From positions 1-64,000 of the forward strand of contig JADEXK010000031.1 in assembly GCA_015207155.1 (NCBI GenBank): a stretch of 64,000 nucleotides of DNA, given 5' to 3'. The notes beneath the pieces were generated by a model. That model did no database searches. It was given only the letters and a program-made list of their open reading frames with translations, and was not told where the DNA came from. This stretch comes from Nostocales cyanobacterium LEGE 11386 (GTDB lineage Bacteria > Cyanobacteriota > Cyanobacteriia > Cyanobacteriales > Nostocaceae). The translations under genes and the position numbers were made by a program. Positions 35,955 to 44,278 of the stretch are shown here, in pieces (position 1 is the stretch's first letter; every line of letters begins with the position of its first letter).

Positions 35955-37311
35955 CAGTAAATGTTGTTCCAACTCCTACAGCACTTTCCACAAAAATCTC
36001 TCCATGATGACGTTCTACACATTTCTTAACCACTGCTAAACCCAACCCAGTCCCCACAATGTTTTCAACATTTTGACATCGATACAAAGGCTCATATATT
36101 TTTTCTTGTTCTGCTGGTGGAATACCAATTCCTTCATCTATTACCTGAAAAACTATAGCTTCTGCTTCCGAATTTAAAATTAAGTATATCTTACCTCCAG
36201 CAAATGAATATTTGATAGCATTTAATAGTAAATTACTGAGAATAGAATATAGCAATTTTTCATCTAAATTGGCACGAAAACACTGACCATGATTCATGAA
36301 TTTTATTAAATGGGGAGTCGTGCCAAAAAGTTGTAAATCTTCTACTAAATTTAAACAAAAATTTTCTACATTAATCAATTGAGGTTTATAATCTAGCTTA
36401 CCTGCCTCTGCTCTAGTTAAAGTCAATATATCTGTTAACAGATGATTCATTAATTTCGCTGAAGATTGAATTCGGTAGAGATTTTTTAATTGCAGTTCAT
36501 CCACCAGTTCTTTCAAAATTTCTTTTAATAACTGAGAAGAAAGTAAAATTATGCTCAAAGGTGTACGAAATTCATGAGAAATCATAGAAAATAAGCGGAT
36601 TTTGAGTTCACTAAATTCTTTTTCTTGAGCGAGAGAAACTTCTAATGATTCAATTTTTTCGCGTTTTATCCATTGACGATCAAGTGTGGCACATAAACTA
36701 GCAATCACTATAAGACTTAAAATTGTTCCCAGTATTTCTATCAAGATTCGCAAACGAATGCTGTTATCAGATTGTTCTAGAGAATTTTGCAAATAACTTT
36801 GTTCTTCAGCTTTGATATCTGCCATTATGGGCAAAATTTCTTCTCTCAGCTTAACGCTGCGTTCAGTAATATTATTTTGTGTTTGTAATGCTGTTTCATC
36901 CTTTTGATAAAGTTCAATAGATTGTTTTAAAAGAGCTAATCTTTGATTTACCAATGAGTCCAATCGTGCGAATCGCTGTTGCTGACTTAAACTAGGGTGT
37001 ATCTGCTTCTGTAACAACCTGAGTTCAGACTGCATATTAGTAACTTCATTTTGATAACGCTTTAAATCTTGTCTATTACCCAAAAATATGTATCCTCGCC
37101 GTGCAGATTCCGCAGCCGTCATCGCCGCAGAAAAATCTGTCAAAGTATTGAGGGTTTGATAAGTATGTTGTACCCTATTAGCGCCCTGTTGAATTTCAGT
37201 TGTGTTTTTAAATGAAGCGAAGGTCACTAATCCCATCAGTAACAGAGTTAAACCAAACCCGGCAATAATCCATTTTCCTCGAAGAGACCATTTTGTAAAT
37301 TTTTGATTCAT
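35920..37311 (-). CDS. CHASE3-domain sensor histidine kinase
   Basis: A 463-residue membrane kinase. Membrane segment 1 about residues 13-33, an extracytoplasmic CHASE3 four-helix domain (about 37-185, with ESARRGYIFLG typical), membrane segment 2 about 188-210, HisKA with His246 in SMISHEFRTPL, and HATPase with LLLNAIKYSFAGG, DEGIGIP and GTGLGLAVVKK. The kinase half is close in sequence to that of the seven-PAS kinase at 4.4-8.3 kb. It is divergent from an OmpR-type regulator across a 368-bp gap and may pair with it. The ligand of CHASE3 is unknown. Confidence 0.92.
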   Translation of the reverse strand: MNQKFTKWSLRGKWIIAGFGLTLLLMGLVTFASFKNTTEIQQGANRVQHTYQTLNTLTDFSAAMTAAESARRGYIFLGNRQDLKRYQNEVTNMQSELRLLQKQIHPSLSQQQRFARLDSLVNQRLALLKQSIELYQKDETALQTQNNITERSVKLREEILPIMADIKAEEQSYLQNSLEQSDNSIRLRILIEILGTILSLIVIASLCATLDRQWIKREKIESLEVSLAQEKEFSELKIRLFSMISHEFRTPLSIILLSSQLLKEILKELVDELQLKNLYRIQSSAKLMNHLLTDILTLTRAEAGKLDYKPQLINVENFCLNLVEDLQLFGTTPHLIKFMNHGQCFRANLDEKLLYSILSNLLLNAIKYSFAGGKIYLILNSEAEAIVFQVIDEGIGIPPAEQEKIYEPLYRCQNVENIVGTGLGLAVVKKCVERHHGEIFVESAVGVGTTFTVKIPHKNLALV

Positions 37312-37679
37312 AAAAAATGAATTTAATTCAAGTAAATAGAAAGATTGATTAAAATAAAAGTTTGTAGTCAGGACTTTAGCCCTTAAAAAACTTGTAAAAA
37401 AGCGATAAATCGCTCACTACGAACAAAAATTTATTTCATATTTAATTATGTCTATCTACTTAAATTCAAATGCTAATACCAATTCTCATGAAGATATAGC
37501 TATTATAAATGAGTTGTAAACCAATCTGTCGCTGCTTCTACGAATAGTTTGTGAATCAAATCGGATTGCTATATATATACTTAGCCTGCTAATCAAGGCT
37601 TCATTTGGATAACTCCAGGCTTCTGTGGGGTAATAAAGCGCAACCTCACATAAAATTGGTATAAACAAAAGAATATATT
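37312..37679. other. intergenic region between kinase and response regulator
   Basis: About 370 bp. Contains dispersed repeat-like text (AAGCGATAAATCGCTCACTACGAAC at 37400-37424, and ATACCAATTCTCATGAAG at 37474-37491). ACCAATT recurs inverted as AAATTGGTAT at 37652-37661, so 37473-37665 is a loosely palindromic element. No gene seen. Confidence 0.45.
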
Positions 37680-38372
37680 ATGCGAATTCTTGTAGTGGAA
37701 GATGATAGTCAACTAGCAGAGGTACTGACAGAAGCTTTAAGCAGACGCCAGTATGTAGTAGATGTTGCTAAAGATGGAGAAGCAGCTTGGAACTCAGCCG
37801 AATCAATGAAGTATGACTTGGTGGTGTTAGATGTGACACTACCAAGACTTGATGGGATTAGATTTTGTCAACGCTTGCGTAATACTGGCGCCATTAATCC
37901 CGCACATCGGAATTCTGGCGCACCAGTGCTAATGTTAACAGCCCGTGATACTGTAGCTGATAAGATTGCTGGGTTAGATGCAGGCGCAGATGATTATGTA
38001 GCCAAGCCATTTGACCTAGAAGAGTTAATGGCTCGTATACGTGCTTTACTCAGACGAGGTGGTTCTGCAACTACAATCAGTTTATCTTGGGAAAAACTGC
38101 ACCTGAATCCCAGCACCTATGAGGCGACTTATAATGGTTACCCTTTGTCATTAACTCCCAAAGAATATGCCATTTTGGAATTGCTGGTTGCTAATGGCAG
38201 AAGAGTTTTAAGCCGTTCTAGTATTATTGAGCAGGTTTGGCCAGTGGATGACTCCCCAGTAGAGGAAACAGTCAGGTCTCATATTAGATGTCTTAGGCAA
38301 AAACTGAAAGCTTTAGGTGCGCCAGAAAATTTCATCGAAACGGTTCACGGACTGGGTTATCGCCTCAAATAA
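37680..38372 (+). CDS. OmpR/PhoB-family response regulator (RppA-like)
   Basis: A 230-residue regulator: receiver domain with E7/D8/D9, phospho-acceptor Asp51 (VVLDVTLPRLDG) and K in AKPFDL, then a winged-helix output domain (about 130-230, with LTPKEYAILELLVANG and the ending ETVHGLGYRLK). It resembles cyanobacterial RppA/NrsR. About 13 residues (TGAINPAHRNSG, positions about 69-80) are inserted between the QRLR helix and the APVLMLTARD strand compared with usual regulators. The divergent CHASE3 kinase is the likely partner. Direct repeats just downstream may be its binding site. Confidence 0.93.
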   Translation: MRILVVEDDSQLAEVLTEALSRRQYVVDVAKDGEAAWNSAESMKYDLVVLDVTLPRLDGIRFCQRLRNTGAINPAHRNSGAPVLMLTARDTVADKIAGLDAGADDYVAKPFDLEELMARIRALLRRGGSATTISLSWEKLHLNPSTYEATYNGYPLSLTPKEYAILELLVANGRRVLSRSSIIEQVWPVDDSPVEETVRSHIRCLRQKLKALGAPENFIETVHGLGYRLK

Positions 38373-38424
38373 GCATCATCGAACTTTGGATGAAATGACG
38401 ATTTTGCTGAGTTCCCCTACTGCA

Positions 38425-38457
38425 TCTGCACAAATTCTGCACAAATTCTGCACAGTG
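38425..38457 (+). promoter_or_regulatory. three phased 11-bp direct repeats (TCTGCACAAAT), candidate response-regulator operator
   Basis: TCTGCACAAAT at 38425-38435 and 38436-38446, then TCTGCACAGTG at 38447-38457, with a period of exactly 11 bases. A possible -10 (TTATAT, 38472-38477) lies 14 bases further, so the third repeat is in the -35 region. Head-to-tail 11-bp repeats are the classic target form of OmpR/PhoB-family regulators, and such a gene ends 53 bp upstream. Confidence 0.6.
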
Positions 38458-38521
38458 ATTGCATGTATACGTTATATCCTCTTGTTTACACATGAGGAGG
38501 TAAAGTAAAGGCGAATTGTAG

Positions 38522-38833
38522 ATGAAATGGCAAGATTCATATCATGGCTGGTTAATTGAATTAACACCATTGTCTGAAGGTTATGTATTTAAGTGTTGGA
38601 TGCCAGATGGGCAAATAGGAATTAGCAATAATCATATTTATCCGAGGTTCGTTCAGGCTATAAGGGCAGCGAGGAAAAGGATCAAGCTGGAGTCTGCGAG
38701 TTTGGTACTCATTCATTTTTTAGATGAATCATATAAAAATTGTCATATTAGCTCTCAAGAATATATAGCTTTGACAAATTCACTTTTTGACTTCACTACC
38801 TCAGCCAGTAAACCTAAAGAACGAGACTTTTAA
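38522..38833 (+). CDS. conserved-looking hypothetical protein, 103 aa
   Basis: A 103-residue soluble protein beginning MKWQDSYHGWLIELTPLSEG. Not assigned to a family. It has a short beta-rich N-terminal half (YVFKCWMPDGQIGIS) and a helical segment with basic residues (AIRAARKRIKLESASL). GAGGAGG at 38494-38500 is 21 bases before the ATG, too far for a normal site, so the translation start is uncertain. It lies directly behind the phased direct repeats and is the likely target gene of the adjacent regulator, an inference from position. Confidence 0.6.
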   Translation: MKWQDSYHGWLIELTPLSEGYVFKCWMPDGQIGISNNHIYPRFVQAIRAARKRIKLESASLVLIHFLDESYKNCHISSQEYIALTNSLFDFTTSASKPKERDF

Positions 38834-38842
38834 ATTCAGCAG

Positions 38843-39028
38843 ATGAATAACAATTTTTTTTTCTACAGAAACACAAGTAATCAGATTCAAGACTTCAGTA
38901 ATTATATAAAGTCTGTGATATTGCATTTAGTCTATCCAACAAAGTCAGAAGTTTTTATTAATATTAAAAATGATGAACGTGGTAGCGGTAGATTTTGTAT
39001 CAAAGCTTGGTTGATGAATTTCAGTTGA
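38843..39028 (+). CDS. possible small protein, 61 aa
   Basis: An open frame 9 bp after the previous gene, starting MNNNFFFYRNTSNQ. Partial similarity of layout to its neighbour (FINIKNDERGSGRFCIKAWLM resembles a beta-strand pair). No family and no clear ribosome binding site. It may be a second gene of the same transcript or chance. Confidence 0.35.
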   Translation: MNNNFFFYRNTSNQIQDFSNYIKSVILHLVYPTKSEVFINIKNDERGSGRFCIKAWLMNFS

Positions 39029-39555
39029 TAGAATCTCTGCAAGTGCTTGGCTTGGTCATACTGAATTTCTCTAACATTTGAAAATACTGTTGAGCTTCAT
39101 CTAATATTAGTAGGGCTATTGATTGAAAGTTTAGGCTGTGTAGTTATTAATTTTTCACGCTGTTTATCTACCTTGACATAATGACCATAATTTATACCCT
39201 GCACCTACCCCATATCCCCCCAATAAATCAATTTCTGGGCTGCATAACTCAAGTTCAGTAAAGTGGATGTTGGGTTGCACTGCGTTTAACCCAACCTACG
39301 CGTCAATTGGTGTGAGAAACATCAGGCGGTCTGTGACCCTGATGCAACAAAATATTAGATTAACCTGTTTTGCCGCTCTCAGAAAACAATAATCAAAGCC
39401 AGATTCTAAGACGTTGAATCAATGAAGATTTGAGGCTTTATTTCCTAACAGTAACTAAAATTTCTAGCTCTCAAGAGGAAAGTAAAGCTCCGAAAAGCCT
39501 TCAGCAATTGGGTTTTTCGAGACTGATAAAAGTGGGACAACATTAGAGGAAGATT
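39029..39555. other. intergenic region with dispersed repeats
   Basis: About 527 bp. GTTGGGTTGCACTGCGTTTAACCCAACCTACGCG (39269-39302) is a hairpin-forming dispersed repeat of Nostoc type. CATCAGG (39320-39326) and CCTGATG (39338-39344) form another hairpin. AAGAGGAAAG at 39473-39482 and AGAGGAAGA at 39546-39554 lie near the MFS start, the latter a good ribosome binding site. No gene seen. Confidence 0.5.
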
Positions 39556-40833
39556 ATGGCTGACTTTAGGGTTCATGTAGAAGAGGCGAACCGGAAAAAA
39601 CGGTTACAGCAACATCATCGTTTGTTTTTCTTGCTTTCTCTGGCAGCAGGCTTAATATTTTTGCAGGGATATATGATTGCGCCGCTCATCCCTCGCCTGG
39701 CTGAGATTTTCCAAGTTCCAGAGCAAGAAATTGGCTTCATTGTCCCAGTATATATGCTTGCCTACGCGCTTGCAGCCCTCTTCTACGGACTGCTGTCCGA
39801 TCGCTTTGGCCGATGGCCTGTGATGCGAGCTTCGGTTTTCATCTTCATTCTCTGTACAGCGCTGACAGCAACTGCTCAGTCTGCCTCACAGATAGCTATT
39901 TGGCGACTCCTCACGGGACTGGGGGCTAGTGGTGTTATCCCACTGACGTTTGCCTTGATTGGGGATTTATTTCCTTTTCGTGAGCGGGGACAAATGCTGG
40001 GTATGGTATTTGCCTACATGGAAGGCGGTATGGCCTTCGGTTCTGCGGGTGGGGCGATGCTGGAACCCTTTGTAGGCTGGCGCATTCTATTTATTGCTAC
40101 TTCTGTTGTAGCAGCAATTATTCTATGGCGCTTGCACAGTTATGAGTTACTGTTCGATACTGCGCGAGGGGGGGCGCTGCTGTCCGTTCGTCAGGTTTTT
40201 ACAGGCTACCGCAGTGTGCTATCGAGTTGGCGCGGTCAGAGGACTTATGCGTATGTCTTTTTGAACGCCATTTTTCACTCAGGAGTTTATACATGGTTGG
40301 GACTTTACTTATCTCAGCGTTATAACTTGGGAGTAACTGGGATTGGGCTAGCAATTTTCGGCTATGGAATTCCAGGTCTGCTCTTGAGTCCGATAATTGG
40401 TAAAGCAGTAGACCGATGGGGAAGGAGATGGCTAATTCCACCAGGGCTGGGTATGGCTGCTGTGGCAGGATTCATGATGATATTTCAGATTCCTTTGAAT
40501 TTGACGACCGTCGCCATTCTGGTTCTATCTCTTGGCTATGACTTAACTCAGCCTTTATTTGCGGGGATTGTGACTGACCTAGGTACCAAAAGGAGTCTAG
40601 GACAGACAATGGGTCTTAAAGTTTTTACCTTATTTACCGGATTCGGTATTGGTAGCTTAGTATTTGGCGAAGTTCTGCGTTGGGGTTTTGGTTCAACTCT
40701 GGCTATCTTTAGTGCTATACAGTTGCTAGCCGCAGTTGTGGCAATTCCGTTGTTCTGGTCTGAGGTTCCCAAGAACGAGGAACAAATCAGAGCGGCAGAA
40801 ATGCGAGATGAGCAGGAAGAAGATGGAGAATAG
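39556..40833 (+). CDS. major facilitator superfamily transporter
   Basis: A 425-residue membrane protein with 12 membrane segments. The MFS loop motif between segments 2 and 3 is FYGLLSDRFGRWPVMR and is repeated in the second half as GKAVDRWGRRW, placing it with the drug:proton antiporter branch (DHA1). The C-terminus is acidic. AGAGGAAGA just before ATG 39556 supports the start. Substrate unknown; drug or metabolite efflux is the usual assumption. The next genes are groESL, 266 bp away, with their own regulatory sites. Confidence 0.9.
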   Translation: MADFRVHVEEANRKKRLQQHHRLFFLLSLAAGLIFLQGYMIAPLIPRLAEIFQVPEQEIGFIVPVYMLAYALAALFYGLLSDRFGRWPVMRASVFIFILCTALTATAQSASQIAIWRLLTGLGASGVIPLTFALIGDLFPFRERGQMLGMVFAYMEGGMAFGSAGGAMLEPFVGWRILFIATSVVAAIILWRLHSYELLFDTARGGALLSVRQVFTGYRSVLSSWRGQRTYAYVFLNAIFHSGVYTWLGLYLSQRYNLGVTGIGLAIFGYGIPGLLLSPIIGKAVDRWGRRWLIPPGLGMAAVAGFMMIFQIPLNLTTVAILVLSLGYDLTQPLFAGIVTDLGTKRSLGQTMGLKVFTLFTGFGIGSLVFGEVLRWGFGSTLAIFSAIQLLAAVVAIPLFWSEVPKNEEQIRAAEMRDEQEEDGE

Positions 40834-40926
40834 GCAGACTTATTCCCACAAGATAGGCAAGGGGTTGGAACGGAATGGCACTAAGAAAAGGGAAAATCGT
40901 TGAGGCAGCAAAGGAAACTTAATATA

Positions 40927-40942
40927 GTTCGGTAATCCACAC
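40927..40942 (+). promoter_or_regulatory. K-box-like element upstream of groESL
   Basis: GTTCGGTAATCCACAC fits, from memory, the K-box consensus GTTCGG-NNAN-CCNNAC reported for light- and heat-responsive groE promoters in cyanobacteria. It sits 17 bases upstream of a TTGACT -35. No CIRCE inverted repeat (TTAGCACTC-N9-GAGTGCTAA) is present in the 266-bp region. Confidence 0.7.
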
Positions 40943-40959
40943 ACACAATTTGTCTACCC

Positions 40960-40989
40960 TTGACTAAATTAGCAGTGGGAAGATAGTTA
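40960..40989 (+). promoter_or_regulatory. groESL promoter candidate
   Basis: TTGACT (40960-40965) and TAGTTA (40984-40989) separated by 18 bases, about 110 bp before the groES start. This is a vegetative-sigma type arrangement. Confidence 0.55.
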
Positions 40990-41099
40990 ACAAGGTGAAT
41001 TTCTATTAACTGTAAATCCCCAGAGTTGAGCAAAACAAGTTAAAACTATCAACTAAAAACATTACTGAATTTGGGTTTTAAGCGTCTGGAGGATTGCAT

Positions 41100-41411
41100 A
41101 TGGCAAGAGTATCTCTCAGCGTTTCTACCGTTAAACCCCTGGGCGATCGCGTGTTGATTAAAATCAGTGAATCTGAAGACAAAACCCCAGGTGGTATTTT
41201 CCTTCCTGATACAGCTAAAGAAAAACCCCAAGTGGGAGAAGTTGTCGCTGTTGGCCCCGGTAAGCGAAGTGAGGATGGTTCACATCAAACCATGGAAGTC
41301 AATGTGGGTGACAAAGTTCTCTATTCCAAATACGCGGGAACTGACATTGAATTTGGTGACGAAGATTACATATTAGTGGGTGAAAAAGATATCCTCGCAA
41401 CCTTGGGATAG
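41100..41411 (+). CDS. groES: co-chaperonin GroES
   Basis: A 103-residue GroES, normal for cyanobacteria. The signature [12 protein letters not shown] is at the N-terminus, the mobile loop [11 protein letters not shown] is intact, and it ends with [11 protein letters not shown]. GroES heptamers cap GroEL and assist folding, including Rubisco subunits. GGAGG at 41090-41094 sets the ATG at 41100. groEL follows 98 bp downstream in the same operon. Confidence 0.97.
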   Translation: MARVSLSVSTVKPLGDRVLIKISESEDKTPGGIFLPDTAKEKPQVGEVVAVGPGKRSEDGSHQTMEVNVGDKVLYSKYAGTDIEFGDEDYILVGEKDILATLG

Positions 41412-41509
41412 TAATTGTTAACGAAGGAAGAGGGAAGGAATAATCATCCTCTTTCTGAGTCCAAACTTCTTCCTACTTGTTCAACTCCTATTTATTCAGG
41501 AGCAGTCTT

Positions 41510-43147
41510 ATGGCAAAACAAATTATTTACGATGAACAAGCTCGTCGTGCCTTGGAAAGAGGCATGGATATTTTATCAGAATCAGTAGCTGTCACCCTTG
41601 GCCCTAAAGGTCGTAACGTAGTTTTAGAGAAAAAATTTGGCGCTCCTCAAATTGTTAATGATGGTATTACAATTGCCAAAGAAATTGAACTAGAACAGCA
41701 TGTAGAAAATACTGGTGTTGCTTTAATTCGTCAAGCAGCTTCCAAAACTAATGATGTAGCTGGTGATGGTACGACAACAGCCGTTGTGCTAGCTCATGCA
41801 ATGGTAAAAGAAGGGTTGCGGAACGTAGCCGCAGGTGCTAACGCTATTGCCCTGAGACATGGAATTGACAAAGCTACCCAATTTTTAGTCAAGAAGATTG
41901 CCGAACATGCCAGACCTGTAGAAGATGCAAAAGCGATCGCCCAAGTAGGAGCGATCGCATCTGGTAATGAGGAAGAAATCGGTCAGATGATCGCCCAAGC
42001 GATGGAAAGAGTGGGTAAGGAAGGCGTGATTTCTCTAGAAGAAGGCAAGTCAATGACTACTGAACTGGAAATCACTGAAGGGATGCGCTTTGATAAAGGT
42101 TACATCTCTCCTTATTTCGTTACCGATCCAGAGCGAATGGAGGTAATTCTAGAGGAGCCTTATATTCTGCTGACCGACAAGAAAATCACTTTGGTACAAG
42201 ATTTAGTCTCAGTCCTAGAACAGGTAGCTCGTTCTGGCAAACCACTATTGATTATTGCCGAAGATATCGAAAAAGAAGCCTTGGCAACTCTAGTAGTTAA
42301 CCGCCTACGCGGTGTGCTGAATGTAGCAGCAGTTAAAGCACCTGGCTTTGGCGATCGCCGCAAAGCGATGTTGGAAGATATAGCTAGCCTCACAGGTGGG
42401 CAATTAATCACGGAAGAAGCTGGCCTGAAACTAGAAAACACTAACTTGGATATGCTGGGACAAGCCAGACGCGTCGCCATTACCAAGGACAACACCACGA
42501 TTGTGGCTGAAGGCAACGAACAAGCCGTGAAAACTCGTTGTGAGCAAATCCGCCGTCAGATGGAAGAAACTGAATCTGCCTACGACAAAGAAAAACTACA
42601 AGAGCGTTTGGCCAAATTGGCTGGTGGTGTCGCCGTAATCAAGGTAGGTGCTGCCACAGAAACCGAAATGAAAGATAAAAAACTGCGCCTAGAAGATGCC
42701 ATCAACGCCACGAAAGCTGCTGTAGAAGAAGGCATTGTTCCTGGTGGTGGTACAACCTTAGTACACTTGGCTCCCCAATTGGAAGCTTGGGCAAACGAGC
42801 ATCTAAGTGGTGACGAACAAGTCGGTGCCAAGATTGTCTCCCGTGCTGTATATGCGCCTCTGAAGCGGATTGCTGATAACGCCGGACAAAATGGTGCTGT
42901 AATTGCCGAATGGGTGAAGGAGAAACCATTTGATGTTGGTTACGACGCAGTGAGAAATGACTTTAGCGATATGTTTGCAGTGGGTATTGTTGATCCGACC
43001 AAAGTCACCCGTTCTGCTCTGCAAAATGCTGCCTCTATCGCAGGCATGGTATTGACTACCGAGTGCATTGTGGTTGATCAGCCTGAGTCTCAGAATGTAG
43101 CTGCGGTTACACCTGGTGGTGGTATGGGAGAGGACTTTGGCTACTAA
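41510..43147 (+). CDS. groEL: chaperonin GroEL
   Basis: A 545-residue GroEL, full length, with [21 protein letters not shown] (ATP site), [23 protein letters not shown] and [12 protein letters not shown]. The C-terminus ends in [10 protein letters not shown], a short form without long GGM repeats. Being in an operon with groES identifies it as the groESL-borne GroEL rather than the solitary second cyanobacterial paralogue. AGGAG at 41498-41502 sets the ATG at 41510. The missing CIRCE is notable, as groESL in many cyanobacteria has both CIRCE and K-box. Confidence 0.97.
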   Translation: MAKQIIYDEQARRALERGMDILSESVAVTLGPKGRNVVLEKKFGAPQIVNDGITIAKEIELEQHVENTGVALIRQAASKTNDVAGDGTTTAVVLAHAMVKEGLRNVAAGANAIALRHGIDKATQFLVKKIAEHARPVEDAKAIAQVGAIASGNEEEIGQMIAQAMERVGKEGVISLEEGKSMTTELEITEGMRFDKGYISPYFVTDPERMEVILEEPYILLTDKKITLVQDLVSVLEQVARSGKPLLIIAEDIEKEALATLVVNRLRGVLNVAAVKAPGFGDRRKAMLEDIASLTGGQLITEEAGLKLENTNLDMLGQARRVAITKDNTTIVAEGNEQAVKTRCEQIRRQMEETESAYDKEKLQERLAKLAGGVAVIKVGAATETEMKDKKLRLEDAINATKAAVEEGIVPGGGTTLVHLAPQLEAWANEHLSGDEQVGAKIVSRAVYAPLKRIADNAGQNGAVIAEWVKEKPFDVGYDAVRNDFSDMFAVGIVDPTKVTRSALQNAASIAGMVLTTECIVVDQPESQNVAAVTPGGGMGEDFGY

Positions 43148-44021
43148 TTTCAGGCAGTAGGAGGCGATGGGAGGATCAGGAGATAATGAGGATATTGTAG
43201 AAGCAACTTCACCCCTTCGCCCCATCTCTTGTTTGGGTTTGTCAAGTACTAAATATTCTCCATACTTATTTAACGTGAATTAGACAAATATCAAAAACCC
43301 CTCTCCAAACCTCTCCCCTGCCAGGCTACGGTGTACCCACAAGTCTTCATCTTTTCCCCTCTGTGCCCTCTGCGTCCTCTGCGGTTAATGATTTTTTGAA
43401 ACCACAGAGGCGCAGAGAACGCAGAGTAAGGAGTTTCGAGAGTTATTCTTTCTCATTTGTAGAGATGTGTGTACACGGTAGCCTGCCAGGAGAGAGGATT
43501 CAAAACCAGGGATATTTTTGTCCCTCTGGGTATCACAGAGGGGTTGGGGAGAGGTCATCGAACTCACGTTTATTTAGCAACCGTCTTCTGTGGGAGGAGG
43601 CGGTTTTTGCTCATATTTTTTGACCGCATGGCTATACTCATACTTGAAGTAATTTGTCATAAATCTTTGATCGAGATGTTTCCAAATAGGTACTTATCTA
43701 CAATTTTTAAATTTAATACCCTGGATATATAGCAATTCGATTTGATTTATGAAATTACTTACGTAGGGAAGAAACAGGTAATAGATGTATACTGAATTTT
43801 TTCAAACATTAAATAGCAGTTCTATATATATAGACATAATTGGTACTTAAATGTTGATAATGAGTTATGTCTATCTCACGTAGGTAACCGATAAGTTACC
43901 TGCAAGTTAGCCTCATGTAAGATCACTGATTTGCCTAAAACTTACAATTAAACACACACTGATCCCATTTCATTTGCTTGAATAGCTATATTGATAGGAT
44001 TGCAATTCACTATTTTGGATT
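43148..44021. other. gene-free region around the palindromic element
   Basis: About 870 bp. Besides the element at 43310-43497 it contains CCCCTCTCCAAACCTCTCCC (43299-43318), mirrored by GGGGTTGGGGAGAGGTC (43541-43557), the dispersed repeat at 43738-43767, and AT-rich DNA to 44021 that probably holds the promoter of the zinc-ribbon gene. Short open frames here are palindrome artefacts. Confidence 0.5.
43310..43497. mobile_element. MITE-like nested palindromic element
   Basis: A 188-bp non-coding element with 27-bp terminal inverted repeats (43310-43336 and 43471-43497; 24 of 27 bases match). Inside it CTCTGCGTCCTCTGCGGTT (43368-43386) pairs with AACCACAGAGGCGCAGAG (43399-43416) near the centre, so the whole can fold into one long hairpin. 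No transposase or ORF of substance. Target-site duplication was not found. Confidence 0.6.
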
Positions 44022-44267
44022 ATGCCTAGTAAGTTCATTGAAGTTAGGGAATATACTGTCCGGGCCCATAAAAGACAGATTCATACTCGTATTTTCCATT
44101 TTGTCTGTAAGCAGTGCAATCAGCCTACACAACGCGAGACTTTTGGCCCTCGTCCTTTATATTGCGAGCAATGCCGTCCTCCACAACCACCCAAAAAATC
44201 TCACCAGCCATCTCAAAAAGCAAAACCTAGAGCAATGACTTACAAAAGTGATATCGATTTGGGATGA
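44022..44267 (+). CDS. small zinc-ribbon-like protein
   Basis: An 81-residue basic protein with two CxxC pairs: [15 protein letters not shown] ... YCEQCRPP, a zinc-ribbon knuckle arrangement. The N-terminus ([24 protein letters not shown], residues 1-24) is rich in His/Arg/Lys and the tail is Pro/Lys-rich, so nucleic-acid binding is possible. Not assigned to a named family. Eleven bases separate it from the next gene, so the two are almost surely an operon. Confidence 0.68.
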   Translation: MPSKFIEVREYTVRAHKRQIHTRIFHFVCKQCNQPTQRETFGPRPLYCEQCRPPQPPKKSHQPSQKAKPRAMTYKSDIDLG

Positions 44268-44278
44268 TTTAAAGCTTT

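Noticed and set aside
38392..38508. A short frame covering the direct repeats (possible leader peptide)
   Set aside because: It overlaps the regulatory repeats, has no ribosome binding site and no peptide features typical of attenuators.
39320..39344. CATCAGG...CCTGATG hairpin upstream of the MFS gene as a riboswitch
   Set aside because: None of the conserved cores of cobalamin, TPP or other riboswitches was found around it; it is listed only as a hairpin.
43363..43732. Open frames of 86-87 codons on both strands
   Set aside because: They arise from the palindromic MITE-like element and its flanks and show no protein-like features.
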